NCBI GenBank assembly: GCA_027886185.1
Contig: WOAB01000018.1
Location: forward strand, 248,001-312,000
Reading direction: 5' to 3'
Source of the DNA: Rheum nobile
Lineage: Eukaryota; Streptophyta; Magnoliopsida; Caryophyllales; Polygonaceae
Length of the DNA stretch: 64,000 bases
How positions within the stretch are numbered: the first letter of the stretch is position 1; the number at the start of each line of letters is the position of its first letter. Made by a program: the position numbers and the translations under genes. Below are positions 23,077 to 34,173 of the stretch, piece by piece. The notes under the pieces are model-generated. The model did not search any database and had not been told where the DNA came from. It saw only the letters and a program-made list of their open reading frames with translations.

Positions 23077-24357
23077 ATGGTGAACCCAAGAAGCACGAGG
23101 AACTCGATTCGAGCCGGTGCTGGGACTAGCCAAGATCCCAGGCCAGCAGGAAGAGGTGTTCAGGATGAACACGAGTCAGAGTCTCGCGTCCAGCATAGGC
23201 GTGAAGGTCAGGATCAGACCCAAGCGTTGGCGCTGTTTGATGCCGCAGCTGTTGAGGCGATTCGCGGGATTGTGATGCAGGCAATTACAGACGTATTGAG
23301 ACCCAGTGCGCCTCAAGCGCAAGAAGTGCCTACTCACGCAGCGGTTCCTGATGTTGTGGAGCCCGGACACCCTGTGGTTCAGGAGAATGTCGTCAGGGCT
23401 AGAGACAGCTATGGTCGCGCTCTTAAGACCATCACTTCCATGAGGCCCGATTGCTATAACGGGAAAGGGGAGCCAGTAGCAGTGACTCATTGGTTCTCCC
23501 ATATGGAGAGGCTATTTCGAAACGTGGAGTGTACTGAAGCCGAGAAGGTCCATATCACTTCTCTTCAGCTGAAGGAGGAGGCTAGCGAGTGGTGGGAGAG
23601 CATAGTTTTGGCAGAAAGCCTAGTGTTGACTTGGTCGATGTTCAAGACCAAGATGGTTGATCGCTTTTTCTCTCGTGCTATGAGAGAGGAGAAGCATAAA
23701 GAGTTCTTGTACCCAAAGACGGATGGTCTAAAAGTGACCGAGTTGGAATCTAAGTTCAATCATATTTTACAGTACGCCCCTGTCGAGATTACCAGCGAGG
23801 CCCAAAAGATTTGGTACTTCCACGATTGGATGAGCCCGGATATCAAGCCGTTAATGGTGCACCACACATGCTCTACCTTGGAGCAGTATGTGGATTGTGC
23901 CTATAAGTTGGAGGTAACTCTAGAGGAGTCGACCAAGAGGCGCAACCGACAGAAGTCGATACAGAACCAGAACCAGGGAGGTGGTTTTAAGCGCCCTGCG
24001 CCACCGTCTAACTTTGCCAAGTCCGGCCGAGCTAAGACGGAGATGATGCAAGGAGGATCGACTCAGCAGTCAGGACAGACCAGGAGTTCAGTTCAGTGTT
24101 ATAACTGTGGTATTGCTGGGCACAAGAGCAATGAGTGTCAGAAGGAGAAGAGGTCATGCTTTGGGTGTGGACGTGATGGTCATCTGTAGAAGTTCTGCAA
24201 TCAGGGGAAGTATAAGGGAGTAGAGTCGCAGCAAGGGTCAGTTCATCAGAGCAACCGACCTAGATTCAAGCCTGCCGAGACTCCTAGCCCGTCAGTCCAG
24301 ACGACTGCTCAGAACAGGGGAAATGCCCCAGCTGTTTCTGGAAGTCAGGGACAACGC
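23077..24357 (+). pseudogene. Tekay-A gag
   Basis: Start at ATG 23077 (MVNPRSTRNSIRAG). A retrotransposon gag domain follows in the centre: DCYNGKGEPVAVTHWFSHME, EASEWWESIVLAESLVLTW, then KEFLYPKTDGLKVTELESKF. Two zinc knuckles at the end: CYNCGIAGHKSNEC (24100-24141) and CFGCGRDGHL, where a TAG at 24187-24189 falls before the final cysteine. The frame continues into protease, so gag and pol form one polyprotein. The TAG is consistent with a C-to-T change at a glutamine codon. It would assemble the particle and bind RNA. Confidence 0.9.
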
Positions 24358-27300
24358 TTGTACGAGATGCGTAAAGCAGATGGACCCAATGCTCCAATTG
24401 CTCAAGGTACTTTATACCTTCACTCTACTTCAATGTGCATTCTATTTGATTCTGGTGCTACGCATTCCTTTATTTTGGATAACTGTGTTAGCAAGTTAGA
24501 CTTAGTGTACAACGATTCGTGCGACCCTTTCGTCGTTAATCTTCCTAATGGAGAACGTTTGGTGGGAACCAAGCATCTGTCCGACTTTCCGATTACGATT
24601 CAGGGTAAGGAATTCGAGGCAGATTTAATCTGCATAGCCATGGCTCCATACGACATTGTCCTCAGAATGGATTGGCTGATGTGTCACAAGGCGGTGATCG
24701 ACTTCAGTTCAAGAACGGTGACGGTGTTATCTGGGGGCCGGTTCGTGTGCAAGTTCAAAGGTCGAAATGACGCTGATAACGGCAAGCTGATCAATGCGAT
24801 GGTTGCGTTTAAGCTACTACGACAAGGATGTGTCGGGTACCTTTGCTACTTGGATTCGCCCGCAAAGGATGGACCTGAGGTTCTTGATATTCCTGTAGTT
24901 AGGGAGTTTTCGGATGTCTTTCCGGAAGAAATTCATGGATTACCCCCGAACCGTGACGTAGAGTTTTCAATTGATCTTGAGCCTGGTACGGCGCCGATTT
25001 CCAAATCACCGTATCGGATGGCTCCAGCTGAGATGCAAGAATTGAAGAATCAACTTGAAGATCTTCTTGACAAAGGTTATGTCAGGCCGAGTGCATCGCC
25101 GTGGGGTACTCTGGTATTGTTCGTCAAAAAGAAGGACGGATCGTTCCGACTTTGTATCGACTACCGAGAGTTGAACAAGGTGACGATCAAGAACAAGTAT
25201 CCTTTGCCTAGGATTGATGACCTGTTGGACCAATTGCAGAGAGCAAAGGTTTTCTCCAAGATCGACCTGAGATCTGGATATCATCAACTCAGGATTCGTG
25301 AGCAGGAGGACATTCCTAGAACTGCGTTTAGGACCAGATATGGTCATTACGAGTTCGTAGTGATGCCTTTTGGGCTTACAAATGCTCCAGCTGTCTTTAT
25401 GGACTTGATGAACCGATGTTTTCACCAGTACTTGGATAAGTTCGTGGTGGTCTTCATCGACGACATCCTGATCTATTCTCCGAATGAAGAAGTCCACGAG
25501 GAGCATCTGCGGATTGCCTTGTCAATCCTTAGACAACATCAGTTTTTTTCTAAATTGTCTAAATGTGAATTCTGGATAAAGGAAGTGGCTTTCTTAGGCC
25601 ACGTGATCAATAAAAATGGGGTTATGGTTGATCCCCAAAAGATTGAAGCGGTGGCTAAGTGGATACAGCCCCAGAACGTGAAGGAGGTGCGCAGTTTTCT
25701 TGGACTTGCCGGGTATTACAGAAGGTTCGTAGAAGGATTTTCAAAGATCGCTCTACCTATGACCAATCTACTCTGCAAGGTTCACAAGAAGTTTGTCTGG
25801 AATGACAAGTGCGAGGCTAGTTTCCAGGAGTTGAAACGACGGCTGACCTCAGCACCCGTGTTAGCACTCCCAGACGGGAACGACGATTATGTGGTCTATA
25901 GTGATGCTTCAAAGTGTGGTCTTGGTTGCGTTTTGATGCAGAGGGGCAGAGTCATTGCTTATGCATCCAGGCAACTCAAGACGTACGAAGAAAACTATCT
26001 GACACATGATCTTTAGCTAGCAGCGGTTGTCTTTGCGCTGAAGATTTGGAGGCATTACCTCTACAGTATAAGATGTCAAGTCTTCACTGACCACAAAAGT
26101 CTCAAGTATATATTTACTCAAAATGAGCTAAATATGAAACAACGCCGCTGGTTAGAGTTGCTCAAGGACTACGACATGGAGTTGTTGTATCATCCGAGCA
26201 AGGCTAATGTAGTAGTTGATGCACTAAGCCGGAAGACAATGCACGAGACTGTAGTTGCTCTACTTACTGCTCAGACCAAGCTAAACCAAGAGTCATGCGA
26301 CATTGAAGTCTTGTATGACCAGCGTAGAGGGTACCTGAGTATGATGGAAATTTAGGCTACACTGCTGGATCAGATCAAAGAAAAGCAAGTCGATGACATC
26401 ATCTTGGTAAAGTTAAGCAGTGAAGTGATGGATGGGAAAGCTCCCAGTTTTGTGGTTCAGGATGATGGATCACTTTGGTTTCAGGATCGGATCTGTGTGC
26501 CTAACACAGAAGGTCTTCGTCAGTTGGTGATGAGAGAAGCTCATTCATCTGCTTATTCTGTGCATCCTGGTTCTAGCAAGATGTACAAGGATCTCAAAAA
26601 GAAGTTTTGGTGGCCAAACATGAAGTGGAACGTAGCAGACTTTGTGGCAAAGTGCTTAACTTGCCAAAAGGTCAAGATTGAACACCGTAGGCCAGGTGGT
26701 GAGTTGCTACCTCTCCCAGTGCCAGAATGGAAATGGGAGGACATCGCCATGGACTTCGTCACTGGGCTACCCAAAACTCGAAGTCAGAGAGATGCTATCT
26801 GGGTAATCGTGGATAGGCTTACGAAGAGTGCTCATTTCATAGCCATCAAGACCACATGGGAAACCCAGAAGTTAGCAGAAGTCTACCAGAAGGAGATTGT
26901 CCGCTTACATGGAATTCCTAAGACCATTGTATCGGACCGAGATGGCCGTTTCATGTCAAGGTTCTGGCAGGAACTTCATAAGGCTATGGGAACCGAGTTG
27001 AGGTTCAGCACCGCGTTTCATCCTCAGACAGATGGCCAGTCTGAAAGGACCATCCAGACCCTGGAGGATATGCTTAGAGCTTGTGTACTCGATCGTCCGA
27101 CTAGCTGAGAGGACAACTTGAGTCTGATTGAGTTCACGTACAACAATAGTTGGCATGCTACAATCAAGATGGCTCTGTTTGAAGCTTTGTATGGTCACAG
27201 ATGCAGATCTCCGATTTGTTGGGATGATAATGCCGACAAAATTCTGCTTGGACCAGAGTTAGTCGAAAGGACGGCTTCAGACATTGCTTTGATCAAACAA

Positions 27301-27801
27301 AGAATGTTGACCGCTCAGAGTCGACAGAAGTCCTACACAGATCGAAAGTGCAGGACTGTCGAGTTCGAGGTCGGTGACAAGGTTTTTGTCAAGTTATCGC
27401 CATCCAAAGGAGTTTTCAGATTTGGTAAGCGTGGGAAGCTTAACCCTCGCTACGTGGGACCATTCGAGATTCTGGATAGAGTAGGATCTCTAGCGTACCG
27501 CTTGGCGTTGCCGCCATCGGCTCACCCGATGCATAACATGTTCCACGTATCTTTACTCAAAAAGTATGTGCCAGATGAGTCTCATGTGCTTAGTTATGAG
27601 GACATCGAGATTCAAGCTAATGATACTTATAAAGAGTTGCCCGTGCGCATTTTGGAGCATCGGGAGAAGCGTTTGCGCAACAAGATCTTGCCGTTGGTAC
27701 GAGTGTTGTGGTCCAAGTCAGGGACCGAAGAAGTTACTTGGGAGATGTGGGAAACCGAGTCAGATATGCTCAGACATTTTCCCGAGTTATTTTCGACCTA
27801 A
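24358..27801 (+). pseudogene. Tekay-A pol: protease, RT, RNase H, integrase, chromodomain
   Basis: Same frame as gag throughout. Protease active site FDSGATHSFI (24446-24475). RT with KKDGSFRLCIDYRELNKVTI and active site VFIDDILIYS (about 25450-25480). RNase H starts YSDASKCGLGCVLM (about 25895) and includes the DHKS motif. Integrase has an H-x-H...CLTCQ zinc finger (26540-26680), first aspartate near WVIVDRLTKSAHF, second in VSDRDGRF, and glutamate in DGQSERTIQ. The last 55 residues (ILEHREKRLRNKILPLVRV ... WEMWETESDML) look like a chromodomain, which in this clade guides insertion to heterochromatin. Stops: TAG at 26014 and 26353, TGA at 27106. Three of the four gag-pol stops fit a single C-to-T or G-to-A change at an expected residue. 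Confidence 0.9.
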
Positions 27802-27824
27802 GTTTCGGGGTCGAAACTTCTTTT

Positions 27825-27836
27825 AAGGGGGAGGAG
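27825..27836 (+). other. Tekay-A polypurine tract
   Basis: AAGGGGGAGGAG, three bases before the 3' LTR, the expected plus-strand primer. Confidence 0.8.
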
Positions 27837-27839
27837 ATG

Positions 27840-30289
27840 TGATACCCCGTATTTTGTAAGGTTATTTTGGGAATTTTGGAATTTTCCCGAGTACCCGTTT
27901 AGTACGTCGGATTTAATTCAGGTAGCTTGAGACATTCTGTAATGTGCTCTGTATCTGTAATATTTTTCTCAGTGAAATAAAATACAGATGATGTGCTTCG
28001 AATGTTTATACGCGTTCGCGTACGATAATTTTTATCCCGGGTTAATGTCTTGCTCGTTCAAAAGCTGAATGGGCGGGAAAAGGCAAAAACGGCGACCGCC
28101 GTACAGTCACGGCGCCCGCCGTCGCTGGGCCCGATGTGTCAGGCCGTCGTCTCCTACTCTGGGCTCGCCAGAGCTAGGAACGGTGACCGCCGTAATTACG
28201 GCGCCCGCCGCGGCCCGCCGTAGGCAAAATTGCGGCGCCCGCCGTGATTACCCATAGGTCATTACCCGTTGGTCGCCGGTGAGCTCTGGCCGCGCCGATC
28301 TAGCCCTGCTCGGCCTCGTCTAGGGTGATGATGATGTTCCCACTGCTTCGGCTATAAAAGGAGGTGTTGGGGGAAGGGTTTGAGCCATCCCAGCACCGAA
28401 TCTCTGTCAAATCTTCCTCTCGCCGGAGTTTGTGTCTCTCGCCGGAATTCTGAATTGTTCGCTGGTGTTGTTTGGTGGTGTTTCCAGAAGCCCTTGTGAA
28501 GCCTTTTGGTTGCCTTTGGAGGTTGGAACCCAGGCAAGGAAAAAAGGGGTCAAAACGCGCATCATTTGGGTGAGTTTTTCTCTCGTTCTGTCGTCGGAGT
28601 TCTTCACGGCGACCGCCGTGTTCTTTACGGCGCCCGCCGTGATGAATGCGGGACCGCCGCCAAGAACGGCGACCGCCGCCAGTGCCCAGAATGCCTTCGT
28701 GGCTTTGGCTTGGTTGGTTGTCGTCGTGGCATCTTTCCTTTCGTTTTCTTTCACCGTGTTTAGATTCGTACTGTTGTTATGTCGGATCTAACTTAGGGTT
28801 CCTTTTATGGGTCGACTCGAAGGTGTTTGTGCTAGCGGAGCTATACCCGTGTCGAGCCCGGAATCTCGTCGTTGTCGTTAGGCTTGTTTCTACTCTGCGG
28901 ATTAAGGCAAGTGGCGGTTCGCTCTTGCTCATTCGTTCCATATTTACATTAATTATCAGTAGTTTATCTGAGTAATTAATTTGGAATGAATACTCTGTTT
29001 GTCTGGAAATGGTTTTGGTAAACTGTTTTGGAAAATAAAATATTGATATTATAATAGATTGTATATCTGTTAGAACAACGCTATTATCTGTGATCGCCTT
29101 TCGGGCCTTTATATGGAGTTATTCTGTAACTGTTATTGTGCTATAACTGTTAGTTAGCACTGTTAGATAGGAACGTTACTCGGACTCGGTCCAGTCGTTT
29201 CTTTATAATCTGGTATCGGGGTGGCTCGTCTCCATCTGGTACTATTCTAAGATCATGATCGGTCTCTTTCACAAGTGTGTAGAGACAGGACACTTAGCTG
29301 GTGTCACAAACCTTCCGGTGTACGTCACTCTCGACGAAACGTATACTAAGATGTGTCGTCCCATTGGTGGGGTACACATGTAAAAGTCTATTAACGTGAT
29401 GTGTGTTTTTGGAAACATAAATCAGATAAGTGCTACTCGACGCACATAATTAATAAACCTTCGACGAGTAGTGCAGCTAAGTTATAGTGCAGCTAGGAAA
29501 ACTCGTCTCGACTTTGATCATAGTACGTTCTCTTTCCAATCTGGATTCGCTGTATGCGATGAGGTTGGTCGTGAACCGAAGCATCTCAGTCAACTCTTAA
29601 ATCATTGTTGTATGATTCTGTAGACATTCCAGATTTGTCATATTTCCTTAAAGACTCAATCTCTTGGAGTATCTTTTCGAGTCAATTTCTGTGAAGATTC
29701 AGTCTTCCAGAGTCTTCTCTTGTGCATACCTCTTGTTTATTCCAGTAGGAGTATGATGGTTGACTATCGTCATCGATTATTATTCGAGAAGCGATGAGTC
29801 TAACCTAATACGACTGCTTTGAACCATTCTGCTTTTTACCCTTGCTAGTCTATTCAAGTAGACTAACCCACGAACTTTGTTCTCCGCATGTGGGCTGGTG
29901 TCATCCGTTCGATTCGGCACATCAGATCGAAAGTAGCTCAGAAGAATAGAAGGACTATGGAGTCGACGGTGGTTTTTGAACGTTTTAGTTATTTCTTTAA
30001 TCAGGTTGAGACCTTTTGGACAATGACTTTGGTTGCAATGTGTTTTATAAGACTTCCGCTGTATTTAGTTTAAACTCTGTGTTGACCTATTCGGGATTGG
30101 GTTGTAATCCCGTAACTCATGTTTCTTTAACAATGTTATGTTTTGGAATTGAATGCTTTGATCATTATGTGTCATTTGTATTTCATAAATTGTATTTAAA
30201 TGGTAAAGCCTTGGGTGATCTCGGTAAGGAACACTGGGGTCACTGGCGGTAATACTTTTCCAAAAGGGTTAAGTTTTGGGGGTGTTACA
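27840..30289 (+). repeat. Tekay-A 3' LTR
   Basis: TGATACCCCG...GGTGTTACA, 2450 bp. Aligns with the 5' LTR throughout; only scattered substitutions and short indels are visible by eye, so the insertion is relatively young. Palindromes at 28088-28250 and 28604-28680; TATA at 28352-28360. Confidence 0.9.
28088..28250. repeat. GC palindromes, type C, in the Tekay-A 3' LTR
   Basis: Same five positions as in the 5' LTR. Individual palindromes differ between the two LTRs (for example GGTGACCGCCGTAATT here against GGCGACCGCCGTACTT), so point changes are accumulating inside them. Confidence 0.8.
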
Positions 30290-30889
30290 GTGACACCAGC
30301 TAAGTGTCCTGCCTCTATACACTTGTGAAAGAGACCGATCATGATCTTAGAATAGTACCAGATGGAGACAAGCCACCCGATACCAGATTATAAAGAAACG
30401 ACCGGACGAAGTCCGAGTACATTCCTAACTAAAAGTGCTAACCACACAGATACAGCACAATAACAGTTATAGAATAAATCCACATAAAGGCCCGAAAGGC
30501 GATCACAGATAATAACGTTGTTCTAACAGATATACAACCTATTATATGATTTTCAAAACAGTTTATAAATCACTTCCAAAAGAACACAGTAATAATCGTT
30601 CCAAATTAATTAATCAATTGAAATAACTGATAATCAATGTAAATATGGAAACGATGAGCAAGAGCGAACCGCCACTTGCCTTAATCCGCAGAAAAGCCTA
30701 ACGACGAGATTCCGGGCTCGACACGGGTATAGCTCCGACAGCACAACGACCTTCGAGTCAACCCATAAAAGGAACCCTAAGTTAGATCCGACATAACCAC
30801 AGTACGAATCTAAGAACGACGAAAGAAAACGAAAGGAACGACGCCACAACGACGACCACCAAAGCCAAAAGCCAAAGAGGCGTTCTGGG

Positions 30890-30952
30890 CTCTAGCGGCG
30901 GTCGCCGCAGTTCATCACGGTGGGCGCCGTGAAGAACACGGCGGTCGCCGTG
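30890..30952. repeat. GC palindromes, type C, in the Tekay solo LTR
   Basis: GCGGCGGTCGCCGC, CACGGTGGGCGCCGTG and CACGGCGGTCGCCGTG-like copies at about 30895-30950, the reverse-complement counterpart of the downstream cluster in Tekay-A. Confidence 0.8.
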
Positions 30953-31294
30953 AAGAACTCAGACGACAGAAACGGTGAGAAAACTCACCCAGAACACAAG
31001 CGACTCGACCTCCTTCGACTTGCTTTGGTTTCTAACCTCCAATGCTACCAAAAGCTTCACAAAGGCACTCTGGAAACACCACCAAATGACCTCCGACGAA
31101 AGCTTCAGAAATCCGGCGAGGCACAACTCCGGTGAGGCAAGAATTTGGGAGAGGTTGGGCTGTGGATTGAGCTCCAAAACCCCTCCCAGACACCTCCTTT
31201 TATAGCCAAATGCCAGGAAACACAATGATGGCCCTACGACGAGGCTACTCCGGCGCTGCCAGAGCCACGCCGGCGACCTTCGGGCAAGGACCTC

Positions 31295-31455
31295 CGGACA
31301 ACAACGACGGCGGACGCCGTCATAAATGCGGCGGGCGCCGCCATCAATGCGGCGGGCGCCGCCATAGGCCTGGCGTCCCCAGCTAGGAGAAGACCCAGCC
31401 TGCTCCTCGAGCCTTGCGACGGCGGGCACCGCTACTGTACGGCGAGCGCCGCCCT
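31295..31455. repeat. GC palindromes, type C, upstream cluster of the solo LTR
   Basis: Units such as GCGGCGGGCGCCGC, twice in close succession at about 31327-31362, plus GACGGCGGACGCCGTC at about 31306-31321 and decayed copies to 31455. More copies than the same place in Tekay-A, so copy number differs between members of one family. Confidence 0.8.
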
Positions 31456-31704
31456 TGGCTTTGCCGCCTCTTCAGCTCTTAGATGAAAACAATATTAACC
31501 CGGGATAAAATTATCGTACGCGAACGAGTATTAAAATCCAAAGCACGTCATCTGTATTTTATTTCACTGAGAAAAATATTACAGATACAGAGAGCATTAC
31601 CGAACGTCTTAAACTCTCTGAATTAAATCCGACGTACATAACGGGTACTCGGGAAAAATCCCAAAATTCCCAAAATAACCTTACAAAAATATAGGGTATC
31701 ACAA

Positions 31705-32826
31705 ATGGTTGAAGCCATCACGAGGATCGATGCAAAGGTGTCGGGAAATCTACCATCTCAAACGGTAGTTAACCCATGGGCAAATGTTAGTGCTTTAACG
31801 CTCCGAAGTGGTAAGCAGTTGCCAATCGCTCCTAGCGCTGAGGAGGGCGATTCAGAAAAAGAGGAGACTCTGGAAGAGGACCGCACCCCGCGGCAGATCC
31901 TAGCCGCACCCCGCGGTGAGAAGGAACCAGAGGAACAGAGTGATCTGTCAAGACCGCCGCACCCCGCGATGGAATCCACCGCACCCCGCGGTGATGCTAT
32001 TTCTCGGGTTTTTTCTGGTAGTTTACCGCACCCCGTGGTAGAGTCTGGCCGCACCCCGCGGCAGTCTTCTGGAGCTGTTGACGAGCCTTATGTCGACACC
32101 TATGTTCGTCTGTACTTTCCTCCTCTCGGTTCCGAGAAGCAACCCGCCCCATTCCCAGAGGCGCTCAAGGAGTTGGGCCTTCCAGACGATATTTGGGACC
32201 GCAAGGTGCTTTCTGAGGAAGAATATTTTTTGGGACTGGAGGAATTCAGCGACCAAGAGGAGGAGAGTCGCGATTGCGGAAACGATCCTGCGACGCCCGC
32301 CCCTCTCGAAGATGCCCCGGCAGTCCCCGATCCTATGGAGGCTGCCTATGATGAGTTTGTGCGTCTCAACTCCTTCCCGCTCGTCGCGTTGCAACCCGTC
32401 GCACCCTTCCTTGAGGCTTCCCGAGTTACTCAAAGGCTAAAGAACAACGATGATATCTATGAGGCCTTCAGTGACTGCATAAAAACCGTTCCCTTGGTCA
32501 TACTGGCTGACAACACCCCTTGCTGCAAGGAAATGTTAAAGGTGCTGGGCATGATCAAGAAGAAACCGAAGGGGAAACACAAGAAGGAGAACTTGATTCA
32601 GGTGGTGATTTCTTACATACTGGATACGGGACAAGATAGGCATGCAGGCCCTAAGATGCTGGGTAGGCCATTTCTGAAGATGGCCAGTGCGTTCATGGGT
32701 ATACATAACGGTCCACCCACAAAGAAGTGCAGGAGATTGGGGGTCACGCTCAATCGGGAGTATACAAAGAGGCATCCCCCTGATCCAGGCCCCAGGAGTT
32801 TAGTTGCTATGAGCAACCCAAGTTGA
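31705..32826 (+). pseudogene. Athila-B gag/protease-like ORF, second part
   Basis: Resumes directly after the Tekay block and continues gag: VEAITRIDAKVSGNLPSQ, then WANVSALTLRSGKQLP, which parallels AMTLRSGIQL in Athila-A. A low-complexity middle section is rich in type-B palindromes (31880-32062), translated as repeats like DRTPRQ / APRGE. Further on, phrases DPMEAAYDEF and LGRPFLKMA recall the protease region of Athila, but the DLGAS active site is missing. It ends TGA near 32826 with no RT after it. I read it as a decayed or deliberately reduced gag-protease ORF of a non-autonomous element; function unknown. Confidence 0.75.
31880..32062. repeat. GC palindromes, type B, in the Athila-B ORF
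   Basis: Six copies of CCGCACCCCGCGG or close variants (CCGCACCCCGCGATGG, CCGCACCCCGTGG) at about 31882, 31907, 31962, 31980, 32027 and 32050. This is the gag-protease linker position, equivalent to the type-A array of Athila-A. Confidence 0.85.
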
Positions 32827-34173
32827 GGTTGGAGTAGGATGTCAAGCCACGACAATAACTAAGGCGCTATCCGGGAGGCAACCCGAGGTATGTTTTACTT
32901 TCTTTGTTTTTCTTTCTTTATTTCTTGCATTAGTTTTGCTTGTTTTTGCTTTGTTTTTGTCTTGGTTTTTGTTTCTGACTAACCTACAGGGAAGACCCCA
33001 TGCCTATTGAAGAAGGTGTTTCCACACCAATGTAAGTCTTCCTTCCCTGCACTAAGTCACCCCCCGAAAAAACCTTAAACGGGGGGCAAAAAAAAAAAGT
33101 GTTCTACCGTAGGCCAGCTGTCCAGAGTTACCCATGGAGAGACGGTGCGCATCATGTTGTCAAACGAGGATACATTAATCCTATACATTATTTGGCAACG
33201 ATGATGGCCCTATAATTGACAGCTGAGGAGGAGGAACACTAGAGCCCCCATCAAGATCATATCTGGGCTCCACCATGTGTTCCTAGAAGGCCGTACAACC
33301 CCGACATCTTTTCTATACCACTATCCACCAAAGTGGTTCCCTTATGGTTGCACGGTAAGAGAAGATTTTTGAGTTGATGAAAACACCCGCCCAACACCAG
33401 AGACCTGGGCATTTATTGAAGAAGACCGCCAGCGACACCTTCAGTGTCCAAGCAGCTTGACGACGTTTGTGAGTTATTTTTTGCTTTTCCCTGTGCTTTA
33501 TTCTTTTGTCTTTCATTACATTGAGGACAATGCAATGTTTAAGCATGAGGGAGAGTTCTATACTTGCTACGTTGTTGAGAAGAAGAAAAAATTGAAAAGA
33601 GCCAAAAATTTGAAAAAAGGCTATCATAGAAATCCTGGGATAGGTCGAAAACTCGAAAGGGCGACCTAGGAAATAAGCAGGTGGCTTGGACCAGCATTAG
33701 GCTGGGGTAATAACTGGTCAAGAGTGACGTGAGCTTATGTGAGCACATCTATGAAAAATATATATATATATGAGTGGCTTGGTGAAAACCCGAAAGAGCG
33801 CCTTGGCAAAATGAGCGAAAAAGAAGAAGAGTGATTTTAGGATTTCTCATTATTCTTGGCGAGGCATCATAAGAAGAGGAGTCAAAGAAGGATTGTCGGG
33901 TAGGTCACTCTGAGAGACATAAGGAGTCATAGATGGAGGCTAGGATTAGAGGTTGCTCACACTATTGGATGTCCGGGTTAAGCTTGGGGGAAGTACTCTG
34001 CTTGCCCCTTAAGCTTGTTGAGTTGTGGATAAGTTTGGTGCCAGGAGCTTGGCATGGGTTAGGTGACTCTTAGTTGGAGGATATGCTTCCTGAGACCTTG
34101 GGTGCTGCATTGGAGGAGTAGACTCTTTATTAGTTTACTCGAGGACGAGCAAAGGTTTAAGCATGGGGGAGTT
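32827..34173 (+). other. Athila-B 3' untranslated region and polypurine tract
   Basis: Starts with the phrase CTATCCGGGAGGCAACCCGA, typical of the region after gag in Athila-like elements. About 33640-34170 closely resembles the 3' region of Athila-A. Polypurine tract ATGGGGGAGTT at 34163-34173. No convincing gene. Confidence 0.75.

Larger units (their letters stand above)
19146..30289 (+). mobile_element. Tekay-A: full-length chromodomain gypsy element
   Basis: LTRs 19146-21616 and 27840-30289, about 2.45 kb each and very similar. Primer site, an extra ORF, gag, protease, RT, RNase H, integrase and a chromodomain-like tail are present in order. GTGAC lies at both flanks (19139-19143 with two extra bases TA, and 30290-30294), in the middle of the older solo LTR. 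The long LTRs plus C-terminal chromodomain point to the Tekay/Del clade. All enzymatic motifs are visible; five in-frame stops (one in the extra ORF) are the only breaks seen. Confidence 0.9.
18146..31703 (-). mobile_element. Tekay-type solo LTR, split by Tekay-A
   Basis: Plus-strand borders TGTAACACCC at 18146 and GTATCACA at 31703, flanked by AATGG at 18141-18145 and 31704-31708. Removing Tekay-A leaves about 2.4 kb that aligns in reverse complement with the Tekay-A LTR over its whole length, with no internal region: a solo LTR. It carries type-C palindromes at 30890-30952 and 31295-31450 and a reverse TATA box at 31197-31205. Confidence 0.85.

Noticed and set aside
23077..27801. Tekay polyprotein as an active gene
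   Set aside because: Four in-frame stops; although nearly whole it cannot be translated as one protein.
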